From positions 162,528 through 226,527 of the forward strand of contig NZ_JNVM01000012.1 in NCBI RefSeq assembly GCF_000722545.1: a stretch of DNA of 64,000 bases. The letters run 5' to 3'. The position numbers and the translations under genes are program-made. Every line of letters starts with the position of its first letter. The first letter of the stretch is position 1. Of the stretch, positions 1 through 7,631 are shown one piece after another. Below the pieces are notes generated by a model. The model was not told where the DNA came from. It worked only from the letters and a program-made list of their open reading frames with translations, and did not search any database. Origin of the DNA: Paenibacillus tyrphae. Lineage in GTDB: Bacteria; Bacillota; Bacilli; Paenibacillales; NBRC-103111.

Positions 1-854
1 TCCCGGGCGTCGCTTTTCTGCTGCTCTTGCTAACCGGAGTCACACTGACCGGACACACGCTGCAGTCGGAGGTCGAAGCCCATTATCAAAATAAAGTTAT
101 CGTTCTGCTTTACCACGATGTCCAAGAGCCGGAAGTCGCCGGCTTTCCGCAGCCTTCGACGGTTTCAACCGTCCAGTTCGATGCTCATCTGAAAGCTTTG
201 AAGGACCACGGCTACCAGATCATCGGCATGGAAGACTACGTCCGCTTCGCCCTGCAAGGAAAATCCGTTCCCGCCGACGCCGTCGTCCTCACCTTCGATG
301 ACGGGTACGAATCGTTCTATACCCGTGCGTATCCGATTCTGCAAAAGCACGGCGTTCCCGCATCCAACTTTATGATCGGAGCGCTGTCGGATACATATCA
401 TCCCGATGCGGAGCCGCATCTGACGTGGGACCAAATGCGGGAGCTGGTACGGGCGGGATACGGCATCTACAGCCATACCTACGACTCGCACCGCATGCTC
501 CATACCGCCCCCGGCGGACAGCCGCAGCCGGCCTTGACCCATCCCGCCTATCTGACCCAGCGGAAGCGGGCCGAGTCGGCCGAGGAGTACCGCAGGCGGA
601 TTCGCAGCGACTTGACGTTTATGAACGAACGGCTCCGCGCCGAGCTTGGCAATCATTCGAAGTTGCTTGCTTTTCCGTACGGGGCGTACAATGAAGAGAC
701 GCTTCAAGCGGCGGAGGAAGCAGGCATTGGGCTGCTGTTTACGATTAAGGAAGGCATCAACTCCGCTGCGGACCGGCTGGTGTACCGGATCAATGCAGGC
801 GAGCCGTATATGACGGCGGACGCCTTGATCGCGACGATAAGCAAGTATCATTAA
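1..854 (+). CDS. polysaccharide deacetylase family protein (5' end outside window)
   Basis: NodB-type polysaccharide deacetylase, probably a membrane-anchored or secreted enzyme that removes acetyl groups from N-acetylglucosamine polymers (PgaB/IcaB-like). The frame is open from base 3 and begins with a hydrophobic run rich in Leu, so the true start lies upstream of the window; a TTG at 27 is only an internal candidate. Visible motifs are LLYHDV near the start of the domain, the metal/catalytic TFDDGYESFY motif, and a second histidine motif in YSHTYDSH. FPYG near the C-terminus fits the conserved Arg/Pro-Tyr-Gly region of the family. It ends 90 bases before the sigma-factor gene, with an ECF promoter between, so it is probably transcribed separately. 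The family is secure; the exact polymer substrate is not. Confidence 0.88.
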   Translation, partial: PGVAFLLLLLTGVTLTGHTLQSEVEAHYQNKVIVLLYHDVQEPEVAGFPQPSTVSTVQFDAHLKALKDHGYQIIGMEDYVRFALQGKSVPADAVVLTFDDGYESFYTRAYPILQKHGVPASNFMIGALSDTYHPDAEPHLTWDQMRELVRAGYGIYSHTYDSHRMLHTAPGGQPQPALTHPAYLTQRKRAESAEEYRRRIRSDLTFMNERLRAELGNHSKLLAFPYGAYNEETLQAAEEAGIGLLFTIKEGINSAADRLVYRINAGEPYMTADALIATISKYH

Positions 855-884
855 AGAAGGAGCAAAATTTTTTTGCGGAATCAA

Positions 885-913
885 TGAACCGGAGCCCCGT
901 TTCGTTCGCCTAT
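885..913 (+). promoter_or_regulatory. ECF-type promoter of the sigma-factor gene
   Basis: TGAACC at 885-890, a 16-base spacer, then CGCCTAT at 907-913. The same elements with the same spacing occur at 5502-5530 and, on the other strand, at 5497-5469. The repeated architecture and the AAC-type -35 are typical of extracytoplasmic-function sigma factors, so this is read as the autoregulated promoter of the sigma/anti-sigma operon that starts 31 bases downstream. Confidence 0.75.
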
Positions 914-943
914 AAGGTAGAGGAAGTCAGGAAGGTGACGTAA

Positions 944-1507
944 ATGGATCAGGAAAAGCTATATATGAAGCAGTGCAGGAACGGAGATAAAGAAGCTTTT
1001 TTCAAGCTGGTCGAACCGTTGTTAGGCCGCGTTTACAGCACGTCGGCCGCGATACTGCGTTCCTCGCATCTGGCGGAGGATGCGGTACAGAATGCGTTGC
1101 TCGAAGCGTATCAAGCCATTATGAACGGCAAAAATATTCGCAATTTCAAGAGCTGGTTCAATCATTTGACCGCCTGCCGCGCGCTCGATCTGGCCAGGCA
1201 ACGTTCGAAATTGGCTAGCCGGACCGGCGATCTGGAGGAGATTGAAGTCCCGGACGAGCAAGCCTCCCCGATCGACGCGCTCATCCACAAGGAAGCGGGC
1301 CACGAGCTGCTGGAATCAGTGATGTCGCTGGACATCAATCACCGGACGGTCGTCATTTTGTATTATTACCAGGAGCTGTCGATTGACGAAATCGCCGATG
1401 TGCTCAGCGTGAAGAAGGGCACGATCAAATCGCGGCTGCACGCTGCCCGCTTGAAATTGAACGAAAAAATGATGCAACCTAATCCAAAGCAGGTGATGGA
1501 ATGTTGA
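944..1507 (+). CDS. ECF RNA polymerase sigma factor
   Basis: A 187-residue sigma-70 family protein of ECF size: region 2 at about residues 20-95 (SSHLAEDAVQNALLEAYQ includes the region 2.2/2.3 signature) and region 4 at about 125-175 with a helix-turn-helix (LSIDEIADVLSVKKGTIKSR). It directs RNA polymerase to a small envelope-stress-type regulon. The ATG is preceded by GAAGGTGA. The stop overlaps the start of the next gene by 7 bases (ATGTTGA), implying translational coupling with the putative anti-sigma factor. An ECF-type promoter ends about 30 bases upstream and recurs before the two divergent genes at 5.4-5.6 kb, so autoregulation and a local regulon are inferred. Subfamily is not assigned. 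Confidence 0.93.
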   Translation: MDQEKLYMKQCRNGDKEAFFKLVEPLLGRVYSTSAAILRSSHLAEDAVQNALLEAYQAIMNGKNIRNFKSWFNHLTACRALDLARQRSKLASRTGDLEEIEVPDEQASPIDALIHKEAGHELLESVMSLDINHRTVVILYYYQELSIDEIADVLSVKKGTIKSRLHAARLKLNEKMMQPNPKQVMEC

Positions 1508-3066
1508 AGTCAGTACGCGATAAACAAGTTAAAGAAGAGCTCACCCAATCGCTTCAAGAGCTTCCTGTCCCGGCATCGCTGCTTCAATTCGCCAAGGACG
1601 TTCCGGACATGGCAGAATCGCTGCCTGCCATCCCGGCCCGCAGGCCGATCCGGCAGCGCAGCAGGAAGGCACGCTTCACCATTGCCGCCGCCTGTGCCTT
1701 GGCCGTAGTCGCTTCGGTCGGCGCCGCGCAGGTTTCCCCGACGTTCGCCGATATGGTGAAAGGCATTCCCGGCTTCTCAGGCGTGTTAAGCTGGCTGGAT
1801 GAAATGCGGGGCTATGACGGTGTTCGTAATGCGCACTCCTATGGTTATGAACCGGCCGAACCTGTCGTGAAGCAATTCGGCGACGTCACCATCGGTATCA
1901 GCGACGTCTATTTGACCGGCGATAAGCTTTTCTACAAAACGTTCGTCAAATCCGACGAGATTAAGAAAAACGCGTTCAAACGAGATAACGGCGGTTGGGA
2001 TGCGGACTGGAGAAACACAACGGATTATTTGTTCCATATCGTTGACTTTAAAGAAATTAGAGGCGGAGGCAGCGGGGGCATCATTATGTCCGACGATTCA
2101 ACCAAGGAGCCTATTTATGCCGGAACTCACAGCTTCACCCTGACGCCGCAGCAAGTCCAAGATTTTATGAATAAGAACCCGAAGGAGCTGCGGTTCAGCG
2201 TATCCAAGGTTCAACCGGGGCAACAAAACGCAGAGTTCTTGTTCGAGATCAGCGTGCCGTTCGATAAATCGCAATGGCGTGAAGACCTTATTGTTCCGCT
2301 TCATCAACAGGTTGAGGTGGCCGGGGACCCGGATCTTCCGTCGTTTGCCTTGGATCAGGTCAAGATTACGCCTACGAATACGCACCTTGATGTGAAGATC
2401 CAGCAGGGGTCAAACTATTATTTGGAATTCAGACAGGTTTACGATTATGAGCGTAAATTCGACCCTTATCTTACCGACGATAAGGGGAACAAATACCCGT
2501 TACAGGTGGATAGTCCGCAGAAAATGTATGATAGCCTTGCTCGGCCTGGCGATTGGGACGGCAACAAAATGGAGTTCATGTCTTCGCCTTATTTCGACCC
2601 GTCCGTGAAGCGGCTAACCTTGCACCTGAACGGCTTCCAGCTTACCGAAAAAACGCCGAGCGCCTCATTTACGCTCTCGCCCGGCGAAAAGCTGCCGAAA
2701 ACGGTACGCTTTAAGGATAAACAATTTACGATCGTCGGGACCTCTTATAAAAAGGGTTACCTGTGGCTTAAAATCAAGAAGGATCGTCCGGAAGACGTCC
2801 GCTTAGGCATCCAGTTCGGCATTCCTCAGGACCACAGGAAAGCATATACAGAGAAAATAGAGAATACACCGGAATTGAAGGAATTGTACGAACCGCGTCC
2901 CGGCGTTGCGGTAATCGATGGGGTGGCACGGTCCGAGCGGCCGGAGGATGACTATTTCGAAGCCAGCATTAGAACGCCTGAGCAGGACTCTTACGAAATT
3001 ACGATGCTGCGTAACTCCAACCCGATCCCGCTAAAAAAAGAGATCACGTTCGAAATTAGAAAGTAG
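1501..3066 (+). CDS. DUF4179-type transmembrane anti-sigma factor
   Basis: 521 residues: a cytoplasmic N-terminus of roughly 55 residues, one transmembrane helix (about 59-80, FTIAAACALAVVASVG), then a segment with the DUF4179-like FADMVKGIPGFSGVLSW and a large extracellular part that looks beta-rich. This is the layout of the anti-sigma partners encoded directly after many Bacillales ECF sigma genes: the N-terminus holds the sigma factor at the membrane until the outer domain senses a signal. No HxxxCxxC zinc-anti-sigma motif is visible in the short N-terminus. It overlaps the sigma gene by 7 bases. The C-terminal segment resembles, in general layout, the secreted product of the gene at 5568, which carries the same promoter type. 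Family call is good; the signal is unknown. Confidence 0.82.
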   Translation: MLKSVRDKQVKEELTQSLQELPVPASLLQFAKDVPDMAESLPAIPARRPIRQRSRKARFTIAAACALAVVASVGAAQVSPTFADMVKGIPGFSGVLSWLDEMRGYDGVRNAHSYGYEPAEPVVKQFGDVTIGISDVYLTGDKLFYKTFVKSDEIKKNAFKRDNGGWDADWRNTTDYLFHIVDFKEIRGGGSGGIIMSDDSTKEPIYAGTHSFTLTPQQVQDFMNKNPKELRFSVSKVQPGQQNAEFLFEISVPFDKSQWREDLIVPLHQQVEVAGDPDLPSFALDQVKITPTNTHLDVKIQQGSNYYLEFRQVYDYERKFDPYLTDDKGNKYPLQVDSPQKMYDSLARPGDWDGNKMEFMSSPYFDPSVKRLTLHLNGFQLTEKTPSASFTLSPGEKLPKTVRFKDKQFTIVGTSYKKGYLWLKIKKDRPEDVRLGIQFGIPQDHRKAYTEKIENTPELKELYEPRPGVAVIDGVARSERPEDDYFEASIRTPEQDSYEITMLRNSNPIPLKKEITFEIRK

Positions 3067-3114
3067 CAGTCTTAATCTTACCGATACTCGGCACCATCAT
3101 TTTTATTGAGGCTT

Positions 3115-3186
3115 CCCCGTGTTTTGAACGCGTTCATGTCGGAATCACGCCGGCATGATGCGGTCAAGGCACGGGGTGTTTTTTGG
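3115..3186 (+). terminator. nested-hairpin terminator after the sigma/anti-sigma operon
   Basis: Outer stem CCCCGTG (3115-3121) with CACGGGG (3170-3176), inner stem CATGTCGG/CCGGCATG, followed by TGTTTTTT. Its position 50 bases after the anti-sigma stop fits a Rho-independent terminator with an unusually large structured loop. Confidence 0.65.
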
Positions 3187-3201
3187 GGGGAATTAGGAGC
3201 A

Positions 3202-3396
3202 TTACGGTTCCATAATAATGGCTACCCATGGATGTTGCTCCAGTACCAGCTCTACCTTTTGAATATGGTAAGAGATGCCTTTATACGATACGTTATTGAT
3301 TTCATTCAAGCCTCGCACAAAACTCCAAATATCGGCGATCCGGCTCTCGTAGGTTTCATCCGGCATGATCCAACGTACGGTAATTTGATTAATCAT
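3202..3396 (-). CDS. small hypothetical protein, 64 residues
   Basis: Not recognised. The start is chosen at the ATG (MINQITVRW) because GGAGGG lies six bases before it; a longer in-frame version from 3417 lacks a site. The protein has no membrane segment or signal peptide and has mixed alpha/beta character, with acidic and aromatic residues (WSFVRGL, EQHPWVAIIMEP). It lies between the terminator of the sigma operon and a decayed XRE regulator, transcribed toward the sigma operon. Similar small proteins sit next to XRE regulators in mobile regions, but nothing specific can be said about role. Confidence 0.55.
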   Translation of the reverse strand: MINQITVRWIMPDETYESRIADIWSFVRGLNEINNVSYKGISYHIQKVELVLEQHPWVAIIMEP

Positions 3397-3535
3397 GTAT
3401 TTCCCTCCATTTTTCAAAAAAATTCATGATTCATAAACTTTTATTCCAAACAAAAAATTGTCTGTGATATCCAAATCGTTTAAAGTATATTTAACAGTTC
3501 ATTTTCATGCACAATCATTACTATGATACGTATTG

Positions 3536-3559
3536 CGCTATAAACATCGGGATATAGCG
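3536..3559. repeat. inverted repeat before the XRE pseudogene
   Basis: CGCTAT (3536-3541) and ATAGCG (3554-3559) form a spaced palindrome about ten bases before the former start codon of the broken regulator. It may be the old autoregulatory operator. Confidence 0.35.
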
Positions 3560-3569
3560 AGTGATGACC

Positions 3570-3900
3570 ATGTTTGGAGGACGGCTTCGCCTGCTGAGAA
3601 GGGCACATAAGCTTACGTAAGAAGCCCATAGGCTTCAAACCGTGAAAAAATCTACCATTTCACAATACGAAAACGGCGTGAATGAGCCGGACTAGCACCT
3701 TCCTTAAAATCAGCGAAGTGTTCCAAGCCAGTACGGATTATTTGTTGGGGAAAACGGACATTCCATCATGTCATGGTTCGGACTTTAATTCTACAGATGA
3801 AGTGTTTAAGCAACTATCCAAAGACGAAAAAGCGTCCCTGCTTGGAAGCCTAGAAATTTACCGTAAAAGCAAACCGCGCTGGGAAAAAGGCAGCAAGTAA
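3570..3900 (+). pseudogene. XRE-family regulator, broken by a stop and a frameshift
   Basis: From ATG 3570 the reading MFGGRLRLLRRAHKLT is a normal start of a helix-turn-helix regulator, but codon 17 is TAA, where homologues usually have Gln (one C-to-T change of CAA). The frame then continues with KKSTISQYENGVNEPD, the recognition helix and its sequel, up to about 3690, after which the frame must shift to continue as STFLKISEVFQASTDYLLGK and on to the stop at 3898-3900. A nonsense codon plus a one-base frame change mark it as inactive. The C-terminal part alone (from about 3682) is open for 72 codons but lacks the DNA-binding helix. An intact XRE gene with similar domain order follows 100 bases downstream. 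Confidence 0.75.
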
Positions 3901-3929
3901 TCTGTTGGATGTCAAAAGCTTTTAATATC

Positions 3930-3974
3930 AGAACATAAAGTTCTAAAACTTATTTTATTGGAACTTTATGTTCC
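3930..3974 (+). promoter_or_regulatory. paired operators before the intact XRE gene
   Basis: AGAACATAAAGTTCT (3930-3944) and GGAACTTTATGTTCC (3960-3974) are near-palindromes and inverted copies of each other, with centres 30 bases apart (about three helical turns). They end 25 bases before the XRE start codon, so cooperative autorepression by that small regulator is the likely use. Confidence 0.6.
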
Positions 3975-3998
3975 AGTCAAGTGTTTAAGGAGAACCTT

Positions 3999-4217
3999 AT
4001 GTCTACCATTGCCGAACGATTAAAAGAACTACGCGAGCAAAATCAGGTCAAACGAGAGGAACTCGCCCAAATCCTCGGGGTTTCCGTTCGTTCAATCAGC
4101 CATTATGAGTTGGGCAACAGACGGCCGGATTATGAAGGTCTTCTTGCTCTTGCAGATTATTTCAACGTTAGCTTAGATTATCTCGTTGGCCGCTCCAATG
4201 ATCCGGAAAGACACTAA
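3999..4217 (+). CDS. XRE-family helix-turn-helix regulator, 72 residues
   Basis: A compact Cro/CI-type DNA-binding protein. Start chosen at ATG 3999 (MSTIAERLKEL), six bases after AAGGAG; an in-frame GTG at 3981 is less likely. Helix 2-3 region reads REELAQILGVSVRSISHYELGNRRPD, broken here at residues 21-46, followed by the typical LADYFNVSLDYLVGR tail. No effector domain. Two inverted near-palindromes just upstream (3930-3974) are probable self-operators. It resembles the broken regulator at 3570 in layout and probably belongs to the same small-regulator group; target genes beyond itself are unknown. Confidence 0.87.
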   Translation: MSTIAERLKELREQNQVKREELAQILGVSVRSISHYELGNRRPDYEGLLALADYFNVSLDYLVGRSNDPERH

Positions 4218-4224
4218 CGGATGT

Positions 4225-4280
4225 AAAAAAACCTTGATTCGGGCACAACCAACCGTGACCCAAAACAAGGTTTAATTTAT
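4225..4280. terminator. bidirectional terminator
   Basis: AAACCTTG (around 4228-4235) pairs with CAAGGTTT (4266-4273), with an A-run before and a T-rich stretch after. It lies between the converging XRE gene and the stalk-protein gene and can serve both. Confidence 0.6.
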
Positions 4281-4289
4281 TTTATCCCG

Positions 4290-5369
4290 TTATTTATTTG
4301 TAATAATAACCGTTTGGGACGAAGGCTCCCACTTCACTTCCGCCCCCAGCGCCTCGCCGATGAAACGGACCGGGACCATCGTATGGCCGTTCACGATCTG
4401 CGCCGGCACTTCCAGCGTTTTGGCCGAACCGCCGACCGTGACATTTTTATCGCCTATTTTCAAATATACCGTCGTCGTTCCTTTCTTGGCGGTGACGGAC
4501 TGCTCCTTTTCGTTCCAGTCGATCGTGGCGCCCAGCTTCTCAAAAATCGCCCTTAGCGGCACGAGCGTGCTGCCTTCGACGATAACCGGCGGCTGCTCGA
4601 AGCTTTGCGCGGCACCGTCAATGGTTACCTTAATAGCTTCGGTGCCACCTGTAGACGCTTCGAAACTGAAGGTATCGCTGCCGAATACCGGCGTGAAATC
4701 AACCGACGTTACGATACTCTCGCTGCCACCGCCACGCGGACCGGTTGTGATTTCTTTTAGCAATATGCCGGTTTCTTTATCGAACCATTGCTCTCTAGCC
4801 GGGACGACACCGTTATCCACTCTCTCGATCCCTTGGGCATCCGTAAATTTTCGATTCAATTGCTTGCTTGCGCCCGACAGGTGATAAGCAGTCCGGCCAA
4901 GGAGCGTTTCTTCTCCTTTAATAACCGGAGCTTCGTTGTCTTCTAACAGCGCCTTCAGTTCTCGCTTGGATATGTTGGAATAGCTGTACCATTCCATCCC
5001 GTTCAGCTTTACTCCGCTTGTTTTCCCTTCCGTGATGAAAACTCCGTCGTCTCCGTTGATGATCGAGGTGCTCATCGTTTTGCCGCTTCCGTCATAGTTG
5101 ATCTCCGATCGGTACCGGGCATTCGGCGCATCCTGCCATTCCTTGTATGACACAACCTTGCTCGTTCCGTTTTCGAACGTGGACGTCTCCTTCCATTCCA
5201 AGTAAAACGGGCTCGGCTTCTTCCCTTCGATTTCCTTGGCGACCTGCTCAAGGGTCAATGCGCCGGTGCCGGCTCCTGCCGGGGCAGCCGTCGCTCCGTA
5301 AAGAGGCAGCGCCATGGTAAGCAATGCGAGACCTAGTCCTGCGGACACCCATTTTCGTTTGTTCAACAT
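4290..5369 (-). CDS. secreted LolA/RseB-like protein with copper amine oxidase-N domain
   Basis: About 359 residues with a signal peptide (MLNKRKWVSAGLGLALLTMA). Residues about 40-230 resemble the LolA/RseB-like fold found in anti-sigma-linked exported proteins (inference from pattern, not search). Residues about 245-359 form the copper-amine-oxidase-N or 'stalk' domain, with VPLRAIFEKLGATIDW and VPVRFIGEALGAEVKW repeats; this domain does not itself imply amine oxidase activity. Three ATGs follow the GGAGG site; the third (5369) has the best spacing of eight bases, 5384 being the longest reading. An ECF-type promoter, TGAACC-N16-CGCCTTA, lies at 5497-5469, back to back with that of the divergent gene, tying it to the sigma factor at 944. 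Confidence 0.78.
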   Translation of the reverse strand: MLNKRKWVSAGLGLALLTMALPLYGATAAPAGAGTGALTLEQVAKEIEGKKPSPFYLEWKETSTFENGTSKVVSYKEWQDAPNARYRSEINYDGSGKTMSTSIINGDDGVFITEGKTSGVKLNGMEWYSYSNISKRELKALLEDNEAPVIKGEETLLGRTAYHLSGASKQLNRKFTDAQGIERVDNGVVPAREQWFDKETGILLKEITTGPRGGGSESIVTSVDFTPVFGSDTFSFEASTGGTEAIKVTIDGAAQSFEQPPVIVEGSTLVPLRAIFEKLGATIDWNEKEQSVTAKKGTTTVYLKIGDKNVTVGGSAKTLEVPAQIVNGHTMVPVRFIGEALGAEVKWEPSSQTVIITNK

Positions 5370-5468
5370 CATCATATCCTCCATCTTTCCATATATGGGA
5401 TTGCGGCGGTGCTGAATTTTCGCCCCGAATCGTCGCCGCTTGGGCCGGACGAAAACACCTCCTTATCT

Positions 5469-5497
5469 TAAGGCGAAGCAAAACCGAATTCGGTTCA
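5469..5497 (-). promoter_or_regulatory. ECF-type promoter of the stalk-protein gene
   Basis: Read on the minus strand: TGAACC at 5497-5492, 16-base spacer, CGCCTTA at 5475-5469. It matches the promoter of the ECF sigma gene in -35, spacer length and the CGCCT start of the -10 element. A ribosome site and the gene start follow about 100 bases later. Confidence 0.65.
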
Positions 5498-5501
5498 CCC
5501 A

Positions 5502-5530
5502 CGAACCGAGTCGCCCTTCCGTTCGCCTAT
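5502..5530 (+). promoter_or_regulatory. ECF-type promoter of the secreted protein gene at 5568
   Basis: CGAACC at 5502-5507, 16-base spacer, CGCCTAT at 5524-5530. The block GTTCGCCTATAAGGT is identical to the one before the sigma gene (904-918). Its -35 and that of the opposite promoter form the inverted repeat CGGTTC-ACCCAC-GAACCG. Confidence 0.75.
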
Positions 5531-5567
5531 AAGGTGTACGACCCAAAAAGAGGAGGAGCAAACCACA

Positions 5568-6413
5568 ATGAAAAAAACTACCATTGCCGTATTAAGCGCA
5601 GCCGTATTATTAGGAGGACTCGCACCGCTGGCCGTTCGGGCCGATGCAACCGCCGTTTCCGCAAACCAAACCGCCGCAGTGCCGATTGCCACTCAAGATA
5701 CAAAAACCTTCAATTTGAACCCGGCCATCCAAAAGCAGTACGGCGGGACCACGTTCACGTTGAAGTCGCTGTCGGCCTCTCCGGAGACGACCGAATTTGT
5801 CTTGGCCCGCCACGTCCCGGATGGGATTGCAAAAGAAGTCGATGAACAGCTCATGAAAATGAGTTATTTGGTCACGGACGACAACGGATGGATCTACGAA
5901 TACCAAAAAGCTAATGAGAAAGGACAGGAGCAGCCGGACGGCTCTTTCGTCCCTTACTATACCGAAAATGTGGAGCCTTTGCAGGGTAAGCCCAAGGAAC
6001 TGACCATTAGACCGTATGTAGGAGGCTGGTACGACGATACAAGCACGATGTTTTCGGATAAAGCAAATGTGACCGCGCCGCTGACCGGTCAATATCCGCT
6101 GACGCTCGATCAAGGCAAAATCGGCAGCATGTCGGTAACCGGCGTAGACTTCGGCAAGGATAAAACTATTCTGAAACTGGCGATCACCGGAGAAACGGCA
6201 TCCGTTCAGAAGACAGGCACTTGGCTGGTACAAAACGGGAAGCAGCTTGATGTGACCCGCACGGAATTGGTTAGCGTAGAGGACGGCGTCTACCAGTACG
6301 AGCTGGAATTTCCGGCCGTGGACCGGACAGCGCCGCTTGAGGTGCTGACCAAGCGCATGATGCCTGTGACGTTCCTGAAAGAGCTGGAGATGAAAGTTCA
6401 GCTTCCGCAATAA
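5568..6413 (+). CDS. secreted protein of unknown function in the ECF regulon
   Basis: 281 residues with a clear signal peptide (MKKTTIAVLSAAVLLGGLAPLAVRA is cut after about residue 25) and a beta-rich mature part; no enzyme motif is visible. GAGGAGG precedes the ATG. The mature part has the look of the extracellular domains of DUF4179-type anti-sigma proteins (a TFNLN..IQKQYGG..FTLKSL opening, then a strand-rich C-terminal domain), but without a membrane anchor, so it might compete for or bind the same ligand. That is inference. It is divergently transcribed from the stalk protein and shares its ECF promoter type. A strong terminator follows. Confidence 0.75.
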   Translation: MKKTTIAVLSAAVLLGGLAPLAVRADATAVSANQTAAVPIATQDTKTFNLNPAIQKQYGGTTFTLKSLSASPETTEFVLARHVPDGIAKEVDEQLMKMSYLVTDDNGWIYEYQKANEKGQEQPDGSFVPYYTENVEPLQGKPKELTIRPYVGGWYDDTSTMFSDKANVTAPLTGQYPLTLDQGKIGSMSVTGVDFGKDKTILKLAITGETASVQKTGTWLVQNGKQLDVTRTELVSVEDGVYQYELEFPAVDRTAPLEVLTKRMMPVTFLKELEMKVQLPQ

Positions 6414-6420
6414 CGACAGC

Positions 6421-6455
6421 AACCCGCGCGGAGTTACGCTCCACGCGGGTTGTTT
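6421..6455. terminator. terminator between convergent genes
   Basis: AACCCGCG (6421-6428) pairs with CGCGGGTT (6444-6451), followed by GTTTTTA. It ends the 5568 gene; the opposite reading could also end the DJ-1 gene. Confidence 0.8.
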
Positions 6456-6460
6456 TTATG

Positions 6461-7027
6461 CTACAGTCCTTTGCCTACAGGCTGAATCGTTCTCAGCACT
6501 TGTGCAGCGACCTTCGGGCCGATCGTGGACGCGATGACCCATTCCGCCAACTGTTGGGCGGCCAGACAGCCGGCAGCGGTCGCGATTCTTCCGTCGCTGA
6601 CGAAATCTTGGGCGACCACCTTCACGTTCATCTTCTCCAGCATCTTCCTGCGGGTCGGATACGTCGTCGCTTCTTTACCTTCCAGCAACCCGAGCGCCGC
6701 CAAAATGAGCGCCCCCGAGCACATCGATCCGATCCACTGCCTATCCGGGGCCAGCTTGAGCTGGGATAGGTACTCCGGATCTTGAATCAGCTCCGGGACC
6801 AGTACCCCGCTTGTAAAGAGGACCGCGTCCATCTCTTGCAGCTCGTCGATCGTCCCCATCGTCTGGATCGGCAGCCCGGCATCGGACACGTGCGTATCCT
6901 TGGTCCCTACGATCTTCACCTGCCAATCCTCCACGCCCGCAACGGAACGGACACGATTCAACAAGTCCCACGGAAGAAACAAATCCAGATCGGTAAACCG
7001 ATCAAAAATGACTAAGGCAATTTTCAT
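6461..7027 (-). CDS. DJ-1/PfpI family protein
   Basis: 188 residues of the class I glutamine amidotransferase-like DJ-1/PfpI superfamily. The start is put at the ATG giving MKIALVIFDRFTDLDLF, with AAAGGG nine bases before; longer in-frame readings to 7090 have no better site. The nucleophile-elbow Cys is in SMCSGALIL at about residue 100, and the early FTDLDLF glutamate/aspartate region replaces the usual acid of the family. Members include isonitrile hydratase-like enzymes, glyoxalase III/deglycase-like proteins and the sensor domains of AraC regulators; here there is no DNA-binding domain. Isolated between a terminator and an AT-rich decayed gene. Confidence 0.85.
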   Translation of the reverse strand: MKIALVIFDRFTDLDLFLPWDLLNRVRSVAGVEDWQVKIVGTKDTHVSDAGLPIQTMGTIDELQEMDAVLFTSGVLVPELIQDPEYLSQLKLAPDRQWIGSMCSGALILAALGLLEGKEATTYPTRRKMLEKMNVKVVAQDFVSDGRIATAAGCLAAQQLAEWVIASTIGPKVAAQVLRTIQPVGKGL

Positions 7028-7169
7028 CTGTAGCTTCCCTTTCATTTGCAAATTAGAAGTAGCGTATTTAGTTATTTCACGCATTCGCAAAAGGTATTTT
7101 GTGGTAAAATTTGATTTGCAATCCTCTAAGGAGATCCCTGCTTTTAATTTTTATTCAGGAGGTTTTCCC

Positions 7170-7595
7170 ATGAAAACGGCTATAAAGATAATTTTAAGTA
7201 TAATCCTAGTTTTATCTATATGTCTGAACTTTTTTTAATTTTCTTTTAATTCCCATTCAATAAAACAAGAAACTATTGATCGTGAATTGAACCGCGCTAT
7301 CAGCAGGATTTCAGGAGCCTTAGATTCTATAGACAATGGTAACTACAGTGGCTATTTGCTGGCTATCGAGCATGCTTCTAAAGCAAATGCTTTGTCTCAA
7401 TTTTCATCTTATCCTCCCGAGGCTAACCTAACAGGTATAACAGCTGAATTGATTAATGAATTTAGAAATCTAAATATAAAACAAAAGAAATTAGCAGATA
7501 AAGAAGAATTAATGACTCTCTTTCAAAAACTTTCTTCAGACCCGACTAATCGTGAAATATCTGAACGTATCATTAAACTTCTGCAAAAGAATTGA
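7170..7595 (+). pseudogene. AT-rich exported-protein gene with in-frame stop
   Basis: AGGAGG, then ATG 7170 and a 22-residue hydrophobic leader (MKTAIKIILSIILVLSICLN), then TAA at 7236. The same frame stays open after the stop for 119 codons (FSFNSHSIKQETIDRELNR onward) to 7595. The uninterrupted frame suggests a single substitution or a recent sequence error turned one codon into TAA. The mature part is helical and Lys/Glu rich, with no recognised domain. The whole stretch is much richer in A and T than its neighbours, a sign of transfer. If the stop is an error, this is an intact small secreted protein. Confidence 0.6.
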
Positions 7596-7631
7596 AAACC
7601 ACGGAACATTTACTTGATCATCAACTATTCC

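Noticed and set aside
862..877. GCAAAATTTTTTTGC as a terminator after the deacetylase gene
   Set aside because: The stem would be A-T pairs alone with no G-C clamp; more likely AT-rich promoter DNA.
4290..5369. Copper amine oxidase enzyme
   Set aside because: Only the N-terminal 'stalk' domain is present; no catalytic Tyr/topaquinone domain or copper His cluster. The same holds for the genes at 11022 and 27521.
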